From an uncultured Prevotella sp. (GTDB lineage Bacteria; Bacteroidota; Bacteroidia; Bacteroidales; Bacteroidaceae), in assembly GCA_934204655.1 (NCBI GenBank), contig CAKPZJ010000003.1, positions 93,419-157,418 of the forward strand: a DNA stretch of 64,000 nucleotides. The letters are read 5' to 3'. Below the pieces are notes generated by a model, which ran no database searches, was not told where the DNA came from, and worked only from the letters and a program-made list of their open reading frames with translations. A program made the position numbers and the translations under genes. This document shows positions 55,010 through 63,738 of the stretch, one piece after another (the first letter of the stretch is position 1; each line of letters opens with the position of its first letter).

Positions 55010-55617
55010 TAATAGAGCAACCCTCAATGTGGCTGCGGTGGATTTACCCCAAGGCAATATGGAGAATGGACAAACGGGTTAAGGCCGTCTATCTTACCTT
55101 TGACGACGGCCCCATACCCGAGTCCACCCCATTCATACTCGATACATTGAGGGAGTTTGACATTAAGGCCACATTCTTTATGGTGGGCGAGAACGTGTTA
55201 CGCCACCATGACCTATATAACCGCATTGTGTCCGAGGGGCACCAAGTTGGCAACCACACGTTTAACCACCTGGGTGCATTCAAGCACATGGCGATTACCT
55301 ATGCCATGAATGTGCAAAAGGCGAACGAGCTGATACACGCCCACCTGTTCAGGCCACCTCACGGGATAATGAGGCGCACGGTATATTGGTGGATTAACCG
55401 CAAGTACCGTATCATTATGTGGGACCTGGTAACCCGCGACTACTCTAAGTGGATGACGGGCGAGGATGTGCTCAACAATGTGAAACGGTATGCACGCAAC
55501 GGGTCTATCATCACATTCCACGACTCGCTTAAAAGCATCGACAAGCTACACTATGCACTGCCCAAGGCTCTGCAGTGGCTCAAAGAACAAGGCTATGAGT
55601 TCAGGATTTTCGAATAA
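55006..55617 (+). CDS. Polysaccharide deacetylase (NodB homology)
   Basis: A metal-dependent carbohydrate esterase family 4-type deacetylase. The 203 residues contain all NodB motifs: TFDDGP with Asp33/Asp34, HQVGNHTFNH with metal ligands His84 and His88, RPPHG, and FHDS near the C-terminus. There is no signal peptide, so it may act on a lipid-linked or cytoplasmic sugar. It is translationally coupled to the GT117 gene, suggesting that it trims the glycan that enzyme handles; that is inference. Confidence 0.9.
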   Translation: MIIEQPSMWLRWIYPKAIWRMDKRVKAVYLTFDDGPIPESTPFILDTLREFDIKATFFMVGENVLRHHDLYNRIVSEGHQVGNHTFNHLGAFKHMAITYAMNVQKANELIHAHLFRPPHGIMRRTVYWWINRKYRIIMWDLVTRDYSKWMTGEDVLNNVKRYARNGSIITFHDSLKSIDKLHYALPKALQWLKEQGYEFRIFE

Positions 55618-56602
55618 AATAAAAGCCGAGGCATATAGTCTCGGCTTTTTTGCTTGCGGAGTGGCCCGCGCGCAGGCTGTCGATGATGACTACGCCCGCC
55701 GTTTCGTCCAGCGTATGGAGCATCAGGGCTTCGCCGACATGCACTACATGTACGAGCATACGGCCAAGCGTCTGGACCCGTGCCTCCTGGTGCCCGGCAC
55801 GCAGAGCATAGTCTCGCTGGCACTCAATTACGCCCCCGCCACCACGCTGCCCGACGGTGAGCTACAGATAGCACGCTACGCGTTAGGCAAAGATTATCAC
55901 GATATTATGAAACGGCTGATGCATCAGTTGGCTGCTAACCTCGGGCTGAGCGACTACCGGTGTTTCGTAGACACGGCACCCGTGCTCGAACAGTACTGGG
56001 CCCAGCGGGCTGGCCTGGGATGGATAGGGCGCAACCAGCAGCTTATCATCCCCAAGGCTGGAAGCATGTTTTTCTTAGGCGAGATATTCCTGCCCATGGA
56101 ACTGGACTACGATGAACCGATGAGCAGCCACTGCGGTACCTGCCACCGGTGTGTCGACGTGTGCCCCACCCATGCCCTGTACACGGCTGACGGTCAGGTA
56201 ACTATGGATGCAGGACGGTGCCTGAGCTATCAGACGATAGAAAACCGCAACGAGATAAGTCCGGAGGCACAGGCTGCCATGGGCAACTGCTTCTATGGCT
56301 GCGACCGCTGTCTGACGGCCTGCCCGTGGAACAGGTTTGCCACTCCCTGCTCTACCCCAGAGCTTCAGCCTAACGAGGAACTGCTCAGGATGACCACCCA
56401 GGACTGGGCCCGACTCACAGAGGAAGACTACCGCCGCCTGTTCAAGGGCAGCGCCGTAAAGCGGGCCAAGTATAGCGGGGTAATGCGCAATATACGCGCG
56501 GCGCTCAGCCAGCAGGGCGAGATACGCAGCACCGATGTCACCTCTCCCGGCCTTTCCGACAAGCCGCTGAGCCAGCGGCAGACAGACCATCATAATGGCT
56601 GA
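55595..56602 (+). CDS. queG: Epoxyqueuosine reductase
   Basis: The last step of queuosine synthesis in tRNA, cobalamin-dependent. The 335-residue protein has the DUF1730 N-terminal domain and two [4Fe-4S] motifs: CGTCHRCVDVCPTHAL and CFYGCDRCLTACPWN. The start at 55595 (MSSGFSNKIKAEAYSLGFFACGVA) matches homologues and overlaps the deacetylase stop by 23 bp. The first codons contain a terminator-like hairpin. The C-terminal HEAT-like region is short. Confidence 0.92.
   Translation: MSSGFSNKIKAEAYSLGFFACGVARAQAVDDDYARRFVQRMEHQGFADMHYMYEHTAKRLDPCLLVPGTQSIVSLALNYAPATTLPDGELQIARYALGKDYHDIMKRLMHQLAANLGLSDYRCFVDTAPVLEQYWAQRAGLGWIGRNQQLIIPKAGSMFFLGEIFLPMELDYDEPMSSHCGTCHRCVDVCPTHALYTADGQVTMDAGRCLSYQTIENRNEISPEAQAAMGNCFYGCDRCLTACPWNRFATPCSTPELQPNEELLRMTTQDWARLTEEDYRRLFKGSAVKRAKYSGVMRNIRAALSQQGEIRSTDVTSPGLSDKPLSQRQTDHHNG
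55621..55651 (+). terminator. Terminator-like hairpin inside the start of queG
   Basis: A 10-bp stem AAAAGCCGAG/CTCGGCTTTT, 9-nt loop and T-run, beginning 4 bases after the deacetylase stop and lying in codons 9-19 of queG. It may terminate or attenuate the upstream operon. Confidence 0.7.
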
Positions 56603-56620
56603 TGCTGAGGGCATGACCTA

Positions 56621-56656
56621 AAAAGTCCCATACGGTACTACCGCATGGGACTTCTT
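56621..56656. terminator. Bidirectional terminator between queG and glmM
   Basis: An imperfect 12- to 13-bp stem AAGTCCCAT(A)CGG/CCGCATGGGACTT, with AAAAA on the left and T-rich sequence on the right, serving both convergent genes. Confidence 0.85.
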
Positions 56657-56677
56657 TATATATATAGGTATAGAGGT

Positions 56678-58063
56678 TTACTGCATGCTGTAAACTACAT
56701 CCATGAGTTTCTTACCTAAGGCATCGGCATCGGCCATGGTAGCTGCCTCGCTGTACACACGGATGATGGGCTCCGTATTGCTCTTACGCAGATGTACCCA
56801 CTTGTCCGGGAAGTCGAGCTTTACACCATCTATATCGGTAACGGTTACTCCTGGCTCCTGGCCGTACAGCTCCTTGACCTTGACGAGTATCGCGTCTACG
56901 TCAGTGTCGGCCGTCAGGTCTATACGGTTCTTAGCTATATAGTAGTTGGGGTACAACTGGCGCAGCTGGCTGGCCTTGAGCCCCTTCTGAGCCAATGATG
57001 AGAGGAACAGAGCTATGCCTACCAGAGCATCGCGACCATAATGGCTCTCGGGATAGATAACTCCACCGTTGCCCTCGCCACCTATAACGGCACCCACTTC
57101 CTTCATCTTAGTGGTAACATTGACTTCGCCTACGGCCGAAGCGTAGTAGGTGCAGCCGTGCTTCTCGGTAACATCGCGCAGGGCACGGGTAGAACTGAGG
57201 TTGCTCACCGTGGCTCCCTTAACATGGTCCAGGATATAGTCGGCCACGCTAACCAGCGTGTACTCCTCGCCATACATCTTGCCGTCTTCCTGAATAAAGG
57301 CCAAACGGTCTACATCGGGGTCTACCACGATACCCAAGTCGTAGCCACCCTTGGCCACCTCGCCCATAATGCCGCTCAGGTTTTTCTCCAGAGGCTCGGG
57401 GTTGTGTGCAAAGTCGCCTGTGGGCTCGCCGTTGAGGAACGTGTACTCTACCCCAAGGGCATCGAGCAGATTAGGAAGGATGACACCACCCACCGAGTTA
57501 ATCGAGTCGACCACCACCTTGAAGTGTGCCTTCTTAATGGCCTCTACGTCTACCAACCCTAAGGCCAGTACGCTCTTGATATGTCGGTCGTTAAAAGTGT
57601 TGTCCTGTGTATAGTGTCCTAATTGGTCAACGTCAGCATAATGGAAGTCCTCTTTCTCGGCGATGGCGAGAACCTCCTTACCATCGGCAGCAGTCAGGAA
57701 CTCACCCTCGGCATTGAGTAGCTTGAGAGCGTTCCACTGGCGCGGATTATGGCTGGCCGTGATAATGATACCACCGTCAGCCCCGCTCATACGTACGGCC
57801 AGCTCGGTGGTAGGGGTGGTGGCCAGACCAATGTCAAGCACATCGAAGCCCATACCCATGAGGGTGCCACACACTACGTTAGACACCATGGTGCCCGAGA
57901 TACGGGCATCGCGGCCCACGACTATCTTGTTAGCTTTCTTGGTCTTGCCAATAAAGGTGGCGTAAGCAGAAGTGAACTTCACGATGTCCAGAGGATTGAG
58001 CGTGTCGCCTGTGTGACCGCCAATGGTGCCTCTGATACCAGAGATTGATTTGATTAAAGTCAT
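56678..58063 (-). CDS. glmM: Phosphoglucosamine mutase
   Basis: Converts glucosamine-6-phosphate to glucosamine-1-phosphate for cell-wall precursors. The 461-residue phosphohexomutase has the active Ser104 in TASHNPRQWNALKL, the metal loop DPDVDRLAF, the sugar loop GGEGNGGVIYPE and the phosphate-binding RKSNTEPIIRVYSE. The NPRQWNALK form is characteristic of the Bacteroidetes GlmM-like group. It follows the DUF4827 lipoprotein gene by 17 bp. Confidence 0.92.
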   Translation of the reverse strand: MTLIKSISGIRGTIGGHTGDTLNPLDIVKFTSAYATFIGKTKKANKIVVGRDARISGTMVSNVVCGTLMGMGFDVLDIGLATTPTTELAVRMSGADGGIIITASHNPRQWNALKLLNAEGEFLTAADGKEVLAIAEKEDFHYADVDQLGHYTQDNTFNDRHIKSVLALGLVDVEAIKKAHFKVVVDSINSVGGVILPNLLDALGVEYTFLNGEPTGDFAHNPEPLEKNLSGIMGEVAKGGYDLGIVVDPDVDRLAFIQEDGKMYGEEYTLVSVADYILDHVKGATVSNLSSTRALRDVTEKHGCTYYASAVGEVNVTTKMKEVGAVIGGEGNGGVIYPESHYGRDALVGIALFLSSLAQKGLKASQLRQLYPNYYIAKNRIDLTADTDVDAILVKVKELYGQEPGVTVTDIDGVKLDFPDKWVHLRKSNTEPIIRVYSEAATMADADALGKKLMDVVYSMQ

Positions 58064-58080
58064 CTTAGTTTTGATTTGTA

Positions 58081-58719
58081 TTATCTTCCTCGTTTATAAG
58101 TTATGTCATAGAGGCAGGGGTAGACGGTCTGCGTGGCATACGTCTGGCCCTGAGCCGCCGGAACTATAAGGCGTACCTTGGCTATCTCCTGGTCGGCCGT
58201 CTCTGGACGTCCCAGGTCGATATAGGTAAAGGGAACCAGCCATCCGCCAGGCACCGAGGCGCTTCCGTAAGCCTGGTACATAACACTCATGTTGGTATCG
58301 AACGACGCGGTGAATGTGCCCGACGTGTTGGTAACCGACATACGGTCGGGTATGGCCGACCAGTATAGTATATCGTTGGTTAGCTGTACCGAATCGGTAA
58401 GCAGGTTGCGCTCAGTAAAGCGGCAGAGTACGTAAGCCGTCTCGCCGTCCTTGAGTTTCTCGCCACAGCCCTGTCTTACTATCTGCATGTAGACACCGTT
58501 GCTCTCGAAAAGCACAAACTCGTTCTTCGATACGTCGGTCTTGTAGCCATTGGCCTTGAACTGGGCCTCGCTGATGACCGTCACGGCCGAGTCGGCGATA
58601 TACTTGCCGATGGCATTGCGTTCACGGGTTTTCTTCTCGGCATAAGTTTCGCCGTCATTGCAGGCTCCTAAGAAACATACGCCTAAGAACAGCAGATATA
58701 TATACAAAAATCGCTTCAT
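58081..58719 (-). CDS. DUF4827 lipoprotein (FKBP-like)
   Basis: An envelope lipoprotein of unknown role. The 212-residue protein has a lipobox (VCFLGAC20), a charged helix (EKKTRERNAIGKYI) and an FKBP-like domain (ISEAQFKANGYKT ... GCGEKLKDGETAYVLCRFTERNLL ... VPFTYIDLG) lacking clear isomerase residues. The pair DUF4827-glmM recurs in Bacteroidales, to my knowledge. It shares a transcript with glmM. Confidence 0.85.
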   Translation of the reverse strand: MKRFLYIYLLFLGVCFLGACNDGETYAEKKTRERNAIGKYIADSAVTVISEAQFKANGYKTDVSKNEFVLFESNGVYMQIVRQGCGEKLKDGETAYVLCRFTERNLLTDSVQLTNDILYWSAIPDRMSVTNTSGTFTASFDTNMSVMYQAYGSASVPGGWLVPFTYIDLGRPETADQEIAKVRLIVPAAQGQTYATQTVYPCLYDITYKRGR

Positions 58720-58794
58720 TCCTGATTATATAATTTAATGTAGTTACTATTATGACTATTCGCAGCACCCCGATGGCGAGTGTCCTAAAAACAA

Positions 58795-58854
58795 TTACCT
58801 TTGTGCCTGGCGCTCAGGCCGTCGTAACGGCAGCACAGCGTGGCACAAAGGTAA
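58795..58854. repeat. Inverted repeat containing two convergent -7 boxes
   Basis: TTACCTTTGTGCC (58795-58807) and GGCACAAAGGTAA (58842-58854) are perfect 13-bp inverted copies, 34 bp apart. Each arm contains TACCTTTG, one per strand. The minus-strand copy is placed to drive DUF4827-glmM; the plus-strand copy faces no gene. Confidence 0.75.
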
Positions 58855-58965
58855 CCATAAAATCTGAAAAATCTATTTAATTTTTCATTATTTTAGTCTT
58901 ACTGCTTAATTTTCATCTTTTTTATGGCTCGCGCCAGCACTGTGCGAAAGACCGTGGCCATCGCG

Positions 58966-59877
58966 TCAGTCGTTGATGGCACCGATGATTTCCTGGATAG
59001 AGTTGCAGCCATGGCGGTCGAGCCACTCGCCGATGCCCACCTTGACCTTGTAGGCGATGGCAGGGTCTATAAAGTTGGCCGTGCCTATCTCTATAGCCGT
59101 GGCACCGGCCATCAGAAACTCGATGGCATCCTCGGCACAGCTTATGCCGCCAAGCCCTATCACCGGTATCTTCACCGCGCGGGCCACCTGCCACACCATG
59201 CGCAGGGCGACGGGCTTTACACACGGGCCGCTCAGCCCGCCGGTCTTAATGCTCAGCACAGGCTTGCGCCGCTCCACATCTATGGCCATGCCCATGAGTG
59301 TATTGATGAGCGAGACGCTGTCGGCACCCTCAGCCTCGCACACCCGGGCTATCTCGGCTATGTCGGTCACATTGGGCGACAGCTTTACGATGAGCGTCTT
59401 ATGATACCGCTGGCGCACGGCCCTCACCACGCTGGCAGCGCCGGCACAGGTAACACCAAAGGCCATTCCGCCGTCCTTCACGTTAGGACACGAGATGTTA
59501 AGTTCGATGGCGGGTATCTTGTCAAGGGCATCTATACGCGCGGCACATTCGGCGTAGTCGTCGGGCGAGCTTCCGCTCACGTTAACGATTATCCGGGTGT
59601 CTATATCCTTTATCTTGGGATATATCTCGGTCGTGAAATAATCTACGCCCTTGTTCTGCAGCCCCACGCAGTTGAGCATGCCCGACGCCACTTCGGCCAT
59701 ACGGGGATAGTCGTTACCCTCGCGGGGATGCAGGGTTGTTCCCTTCACGATGATGGCCCCTATCTCGTTGAGCGGAACCAAGTCGGCAAACTCCAAACCG
59801 TACCCGAAAGTGCCCGAGGCGGTCATCACAGGATTGGGGAGTTCCAGGTTGTTTATCTTTACATTCAAACTTGCCAT
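58966..59877 (-). CDS. pyrD: Dihydroorotate dehydrogenase, class 1B catalytic subunit
   Basis: Oxidises dihydroorotate to orotate in pyrimidine synthesis. The 303 residues have the FMN-site start [21 protein letters not shown], the catalytic Cys130 in NISCPNVK (Cys marks class 1) and [11 protein letters not shown]. The partner PyrK is encoded immediately upstream with a 13-bp overlap, which assigns class 1B (NAD-dependent). Confidence 0.95.
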   Translation of the reverse strand: MASLNVKINNLELPNPVMTASGTFGYGLEFADLVPLNEIGAIIVKGTTLHPREGNDYPRMAEVASGMLNCVGLQNKGVDYFTTEIYPKIKDIDTRIIVNVSGSSPDDYAECAARIDALDKIPAIELNISCPNVKDGGMAFGVTCAGAASVVRAVRQRYHKTLIVKLSPNVTDIAEIARVCEAEGADSVSLINTLMGMAIDVERRKPVLSIKTGGLSGPCVKPVALRMVWQVARAVKIPVIGLGGISCAEDAIEFLMAGATAIEIGTANFIDPAIAYKVKVGIGEWLDRHGCNSIQEIIGAIND

Positions 59878-60641
59878 AATAACTTCTTAATATTAAACAC
59901 CGGACCCTCTTTACATACACACAGATTGCCGCTGACGGTCTTCTCGACACAGCAGAGACAGGCACCAAGGCCGCAGGCCATCATATTCTCTAACGATACC
60001 TCGCAGAAGATGTCGTTCTTGGCCGCATAGCGGGCCACGGCCATCATCATGGGCTTGGGCCCACAGCAGGAAATTTGGTCGAAGCGCACCCTTTCAAGCA
60101 CGGAATGATTGGTGACAAACCCCTTCTCGCCATAGCTGCCATCCTCGGTGGTAACGTGTACATCGCCCAGCTCCTCAAACAGCTCCAGCTGCAGCAAGTC
60201 GGCCTGGGTGCGGGCGCCGAGCAGGAATGTGGGTCGGGCACCGGCTTCCCTGATTTTCTTTCCGAAATAGAGCAGCGGGGCCACGCCTACACCACCACCC
60301 ACTAACAGCACGCGGCTGTCGGGGCGCGTCGGCACGGTAAAGCCGTTACCTAAGGGCAGCAGGCAGTTTACCACGTCGCCCTCACTGAGGGTTCCCAGCT
60401 GGCGGGTGCCGTCGCCCACGCGAGCCACTAACAGCCACAGTTCATTGGCCTCGGCCACATAGTTGTTAATAGAAATCGGCCGACGCAGAAAAGTCGTCGG
60501 CGAGTGGTCTACTCTGACTTCCACAAACTGGCCGGGCACCATCTGCGGTAGTGGCAGCTGATGCGTCAGTTTCAGAAGGAAGTATTTCTCGTTCTGTTTC
60601 TCTATCGAACTTACTCGTAAGTCCAAACACGCTTTTTTCAT
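59865..60641 (-). CDS. pyrK: Dihydroorotate dehydrogenase electron-transfer subunit
   Basis: Passes electrons from PyrD to NAD+ through FAD and a [2Fe-2S] cluster. The 258-residue ferredoxin-reductase-like protein has the FAD segment FLRRPISIN, the nucleotide-binding [14 protein letters not shown] and CGPKPMM, and the C-terminal Cys cluster CGLGACLCC...C. The 388-bp gap upstream of it contains the 64-bp repeats and the end of the decayed IS30. Confidence 0.94.
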   Translation of the reverse strand: MKKACLDLRVSSIEKQNEKYFLLKLTHQLPLPQMVPGQFVEVRVDHSPTTFLRRPISINNYVAEANELWLLVARVGDGTRQLGTLSEGDVVNCLLPLGNGFTVPTRPDSRVLLVGGGVGVAPLLYFGKKIREAGARPTFLLGARTQADLLQLELFEELGDVHVTTEDGSYGEKGFVTNHSVLERVRFDQISCCGPKPMMMAVARYAAKNDIFCEVSLENMMACGLGACLCCVEKTVSGNLCVCKEGPVFNIKKLLWQV

Positions 60642-60800
60642 AACTCTCCTTTACTGTTAATACGATACAAGGGCATGGCTCAGTGGTCGCGCTGGCAGCC
60701 ACCGGCATCAGTCCGCCGCTTACACCTTATTATATATACGCGCGCGCGACGGGCATCTTTCTCCCTGTGCTAATGGCTGCCACCAAACCTATCCGTTGTC

Positions 60801-60934
60801 AAGATAGTGCAATCCAAGGACCATGAGCTTGCTCTAATGGCCGAGGTGCAGCCTATCCTATGCAAAGATAGTGCCAACCGAGCGCCATGAGCTTGCTCAG
60901 ATGGCCGAGGTGCAGCCTATCTTATGCAAAGGTA
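60801..60934 (-). repeat. 64-bp-period intergenic repeat, two copies
   Basis: Two tandem copies (TAGTGC at 60805 and 60869) of the same unit as at 4858-4948, with consensus ATAGTGCAAGCCGAGCGCCA, then GAGCTTGCTC and ATGGCCGAGGTGC. On the minus strand each junction gives a -7-like box; the last is a full TACCTTTG (60927-60934) directed at pyrKD, though about 285 bp away. The other sequence between here and pyrK shows nothing recognisable. Confidence 0.8.
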
Positions 60935-61029
60935 CAACAAAAAAGTTGAAAGGCAGTAATTTTTAGAGAAAAATCGTTGAGAATGAATGAAGTAGGAAAA
61001 TAGTATAGAGTCAACCAACAAGTGCAAAA

Positions 61030-61450
61030 TTACGAATAAACCTTGAAGAACTCTTCTTTAGGTGTAGAAAAGTTGAGTTTCTCTCTTGGCCTTCTATTGA
61101 TTTTTGCTTGGATAGAGGCAATTCTCCTGTCAGTAACTTCACTAATGTCCATTCCTTTAGGGATATATTGCCTTACAAGTTTATTGGTATTCTCCACGCC
61201 TCCTTTCTGCCATGACGAATATGCATCAGTGAAGAACACTGGGACTCCAAGTTTCTCCGTAATCCATTCATGTGCGGCAAACTCGCTGCCATTATCTGTC
61301 GTGATGGTTTTCAGTTTTTCTCCTTTGTATGGCAACAAAAGCCTCCAAACCGTCTTTGCAAGAGGCATGGATTTCTTTCCCTCCCTGAGCTTTGCCATTA
61401 GCAGGAAGTTGGTGCTTCTCTCGGGTCACCAGAATGGTTCTCAGAACACG
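61030..61450 (-). pseudogene. Truncated, frameshifted IS30-family transposase
   Basis: The intact C-terminal part encodes 122 residues with the second Asp (TTDNGSEF) and Glu (GGVENTNKLVRQYIPKG) of the DDE triad. About 61415-61450 still encodes the preceding RTILVTRE segment but in a different frame, so there is a frameshift in VTRE(K)STNFLLMAKL. The first catalytic Asp and the N-terminal DNA-binding domain are missing, so it cannot be active. The DNA is more AT-rich than its neighbours. Confidence 0.85.
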
Positions 61451-61452
61451 CG

Positions 61453-61490
61453 TGGGAACTTCGGGTACAGCCGAAGTTCCCATTTTTTTG
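61453..61490 (+). terminator. Terminator-like hairpin beside the IS30 remnant
   Basis: A stem GGGAACTTCGG/CCGAAGTTCCC, short loop, then seven T on the plus strand. No plus-strand gene now precedes it, so it may belong to DNA replaced by the IS remnant. Confidence 0.6.
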
Positions 61491-61499
61491 CCAAAAACC

Positions 61500-61530
61500 T
61501 TTGTTACTTACCGTATAAGTGCTACCTTTG
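61500..61530 (+). promoter_or_regulatory. Promoter of the small secreted protein gene
   Basis: TTTG, 19 bp, TACCTTTG: a full consensus, about 40 bp upstream of the start codon. Confidence 0.75.
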
Positions 61531-61571
61531 CGTCAGAGGGGCCTGTGGTTCCTATGCTTATATTTATAATT

Positions 61572-61988
61572 ATGATGCGAAGAATATTATTGCTGCTCCT
61601 GATGGCAGCCTCACTTACAGTCATGGCCCAGAAGCCCGCCAACTTCAAGGGCCGTATGGTAAACGACGAGTACCAGGTGTACATCAACATCGATTTTTAC
61701 CGTCAGTGGATAATAGTGCCCGGCCAGGAGATACTGGGACAGCTGGCGGGATACTTAGGGGATGAGCGCGACGGGCGTAAGTGGCTGTTTACCAAGGCTA
61801 AGGTGGAGACCGACACCAAGGCCACCATCGCCGTGATTAACGACTATGGTAGCGAAGACCTTACGGCCACCCTGACGGTCAACCCCGACGGTACCTATAC
61901 CCTGCACCAGGAGAAGGGCAGTGTCCTGAAGATAGCCCGCAACCGCAAGTGGGTAAAACTGCCCAAGTCATTGGTGTTCCATCGGTAG
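61572..61988 (+). CDS. Small secreted protein of unknown function
   Basis: 138 residues with a clear signal peptide (MMRRILLLLLMAASLTVMAQ) and a compact mature domain of about 118 residues rich in beta-strand pattern (VYINIDFYRQWIIVPGQEI, KATIAVINDYGSEDLTATL, GTYTLHQEKGSVLKI) ending in KWVKLPKSLVFHR. I recall similar hypothetical proteins in other Bacteroidales but know no function. A second ATG one codon downstream is equally possible. Confidence 0.8.
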   Translation: MMRRILLLLLMAASLTVMAQKPANFKGRMVNDEYQVYINIDFYRQWIIVPGQEILGQLAGYLGDERDGRKWLFTKAKVETDTKATIAVINDYGSEDLTATLTVNPDGTYTLHQEKGSVLKIARNRKWVKLPKSLVFHR

Positions 61989-62092
61989 CCGGCTTGCCAC
62001 TGGGTGCCCCTGTCGGGTCGGCAGAAGTACTTTTTCTGCCTGCCAGGCATAAAAAACACGGTCTGGAAGAGGGCTCTTACCCATTTTCTTCG

Positions 62093-62100
62093 TACTTTTG
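62093..62100 (+). promoter_or_regulatory. -7 box (TACTTTTG) of the GNAT/hydrolase gene
   Basis: TACTTTTGC, 29 bp upstream of the start codon; no clear -33 box. Confidence 0.6.
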
Positions 62101-62129
62101 CGGCGACAAGTATAATAAAGAATTGTTTT

Positions 62130-63677
62130 ATGGAAACGTCACACAGCAACAAGGTCGAGCTCCGCAATCTCCAGATGGACGACTACGAGCAGCTTGCCCG
62201 TTCGTTTAAGCGTATCTATGCTGACTCGGATGTCTTCTGGACCCGCCAGCAGATTAAGAAGCTCCTTACCATTTTTCCAGAGGGCCAGGTGGTCATCATC
62301 GTTGATGACAAGATAGTGGGGTGCGCCCTCTCCATCATCGTAGACTATGACATGGTCAAGGGCGACCACACCTACGCCAAGGTTACTGGCAACGAGACTT
62401 TTAATACCCACAATCCCAACGGTAATATACTCTATGGCATCGAGGTGTTTATCCATCCCGACTACCGCGGTATGCGTTTGGCCCGCCGAATGTACGAGTA
62501 TCGTAAGGAATTGTGCGAGAAACTCAATCTAAAGGCTATCATGTTTGGTGGGCGAATACCCAATTACCACAAATATGCCGACACCATGCGTCCTAAAGAG
62601 TACATCGAGAAAGTTCGCTCGCGCGAAATCTACGACCCTGTACTCACTTTCCAGCTTTCTAACGACTTCCATGTGCGCCGCGTCATACGCAACTATCTTC
62701 CTAATGACGAGGAGTCCAAACACTGCGCCACCCTGCTGCAGTGGGACAACATCTACTATCAGCCCCCAACCAGTTCGCCGGTTGAGAAGCGTCCCACGGT
62801 GCGCATCGGAATGGTCCAGTGGCAGATGCGCCCTTACAAGACCCTGGATGACCTCTTCGAGCAGGTTGAGTTCTTCGTTGACTCGGTTAGTGACTACAAG
62901 AGCGACTTTATCCTTTTCCCCGAGTACTTCAATGCACCGCTGATGGCGCGCTTCAACGATATGGGCGAGGCTCAGTCGATAAGGGCCATGGCTCAGTACA
63001 CCGAACAGATACGCGATAAGTTTGTCGAAATGGCCATCAGTTACAACATCAACATCATTACGGGTAGCATGCCCTATGTCAAGGAAGACGGCGGGCTGTA
63101 CAATGTGGGCTTCCTGTGCCGCCGTGATGGTTCGTACGAGATGTACGAGAAAATACACGTCACCCCCGATGAGCAGAAGTGCTGGGGACTGGTCGGTGGC
63201 AACCGTGTGCAGACCTTCGATACCGACTGTGGCAAGATTGGTATCCTGATATGTTATGATGTAGAGTTCCCGGAGCTGTCGCGGCTCATGGCGGCCGACG
63301 GCATGCAGATACTCTTCGTGCCCTTTATGACCGATACGCAGAACGCCTATACCCGGGTGCGTGTCTGCGCCCAGGCCCGTGCCATCGAGAACGAGTGCTA
63401 TGTGGCCATAGCCGGTAGCGTGGGCAACTTGCCGCGTGTACACAATATGGATATACAGTACGCTCAGTCGGCTGTGTTTACCCCGTGCGACTTTGCGTTC
63501 CCCAGTGACGGCAAGCGCGCCGAGGCCACGGCTAATACGGAGATGATACTGGTGTCCGACGTAGACCTGAACCTGCTTAACGAGCTCCACACGTATGGTT
63601 CTGTGCGCAATCTGCGCGACCGCCGGTCCGATTTGTACGAACTGCGGACGAAACCAGCAGCCAAGCAAGAAATCTGA
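62130..63677 (+). CDS. GNAT acetyltransferase/carbon-nitrogen hydrolase fusion
   Basis: A two-domain enzyme of 515 residues. Residues about 8-190 form a GNAT fold (EVFIHPDYRGMRLARRMYEY is the acetyl-CoA-binding motif). Residues about 225-505 form a nitrilase-superfamily amidohydrolase with catalytic Glu265 (FPEYFNAP), Lys341 (YEKIHVTPDE) and Cys375 (LICYDVEFPE). Such fusions are known in Bacteroidetes and elsewhere, but the substrate is unknown. The ATG at 62130 follows its own promoter; the in-frame extension upstream covers that promoter. Confidence 0.9.
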   Translation: METSHSNKVELRNLQMDDYEQLARSFKRIYADSDVFWTRQQIKKLLTIFPEGQVVIIVDDKIVGCALSIIVDYDMVKGDHTYAKVTGNETFNTHNPNGNILYGIEVFIHPDYRGMRLARRMYEYRKELCEKLNLKAIMFGGRIPNYHKYADTMRPKEYIEKVRSREIYDPVLTFQLSNDFHVRRVIRNYLPNDEESKHCATLLQWDNIYYQPPTSSPVEKRPTVRIGMVQWQMRPYKTLDDLFEQVEFFVDSVSDYKSDFILFPEYFNAPLMARFNDMGEAQSIRAMAQYTEQIRDKFVEMAISYNINIITGSMPYVKEDGGLYNVGFLCRRDGSYEMYEKIHVTPDEQKCWGLVGGNRVQTFDTDCGKIGILICYDVEFPELSRLMAADGMQILFVPFMTDTQNAYTRVRVCAQARAIENECYVAIAGSVGNLPRVHNMDIQYAQSAVFTPCDFAFPSDGKRAEATANTEMILVSDVDLNLLNELHTYGSVRNLRDRRSDLYELRTKPAAKQEI

Positions 63678-63708
63678 TTATCATCCTGGTAGACATAATG
63701 ACAACTAT

Positions 63709-63738
63709 AATCCCTGCGGTCACCCCGTGGGGATTTTT
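63709..63738 (+). terminator. Terminator of the GNAT/hydrolase gene and intron target
   Basis: A stem TCCCTGCGG/CCGTGGGGA (two G-U pairs), 5-nt loop, then TTTTT. The next base is the first of the group II intron. Confidence 0.8.

Noticed and set aside
53963..55057. A 364-codon minus-strand frame opposite the end of the GT117 gene
   Set aside because: Shadow frame; the plus-strand gene is continuous and translationally coupled to the next one.
58795..58854. Invertible (phase-variable) promoter
   Set aside because: The arms are only 34 bp apart, short for known Bacteroides invertible promoters, and no invertase gene is nearby; kept only as an inverted repeat.
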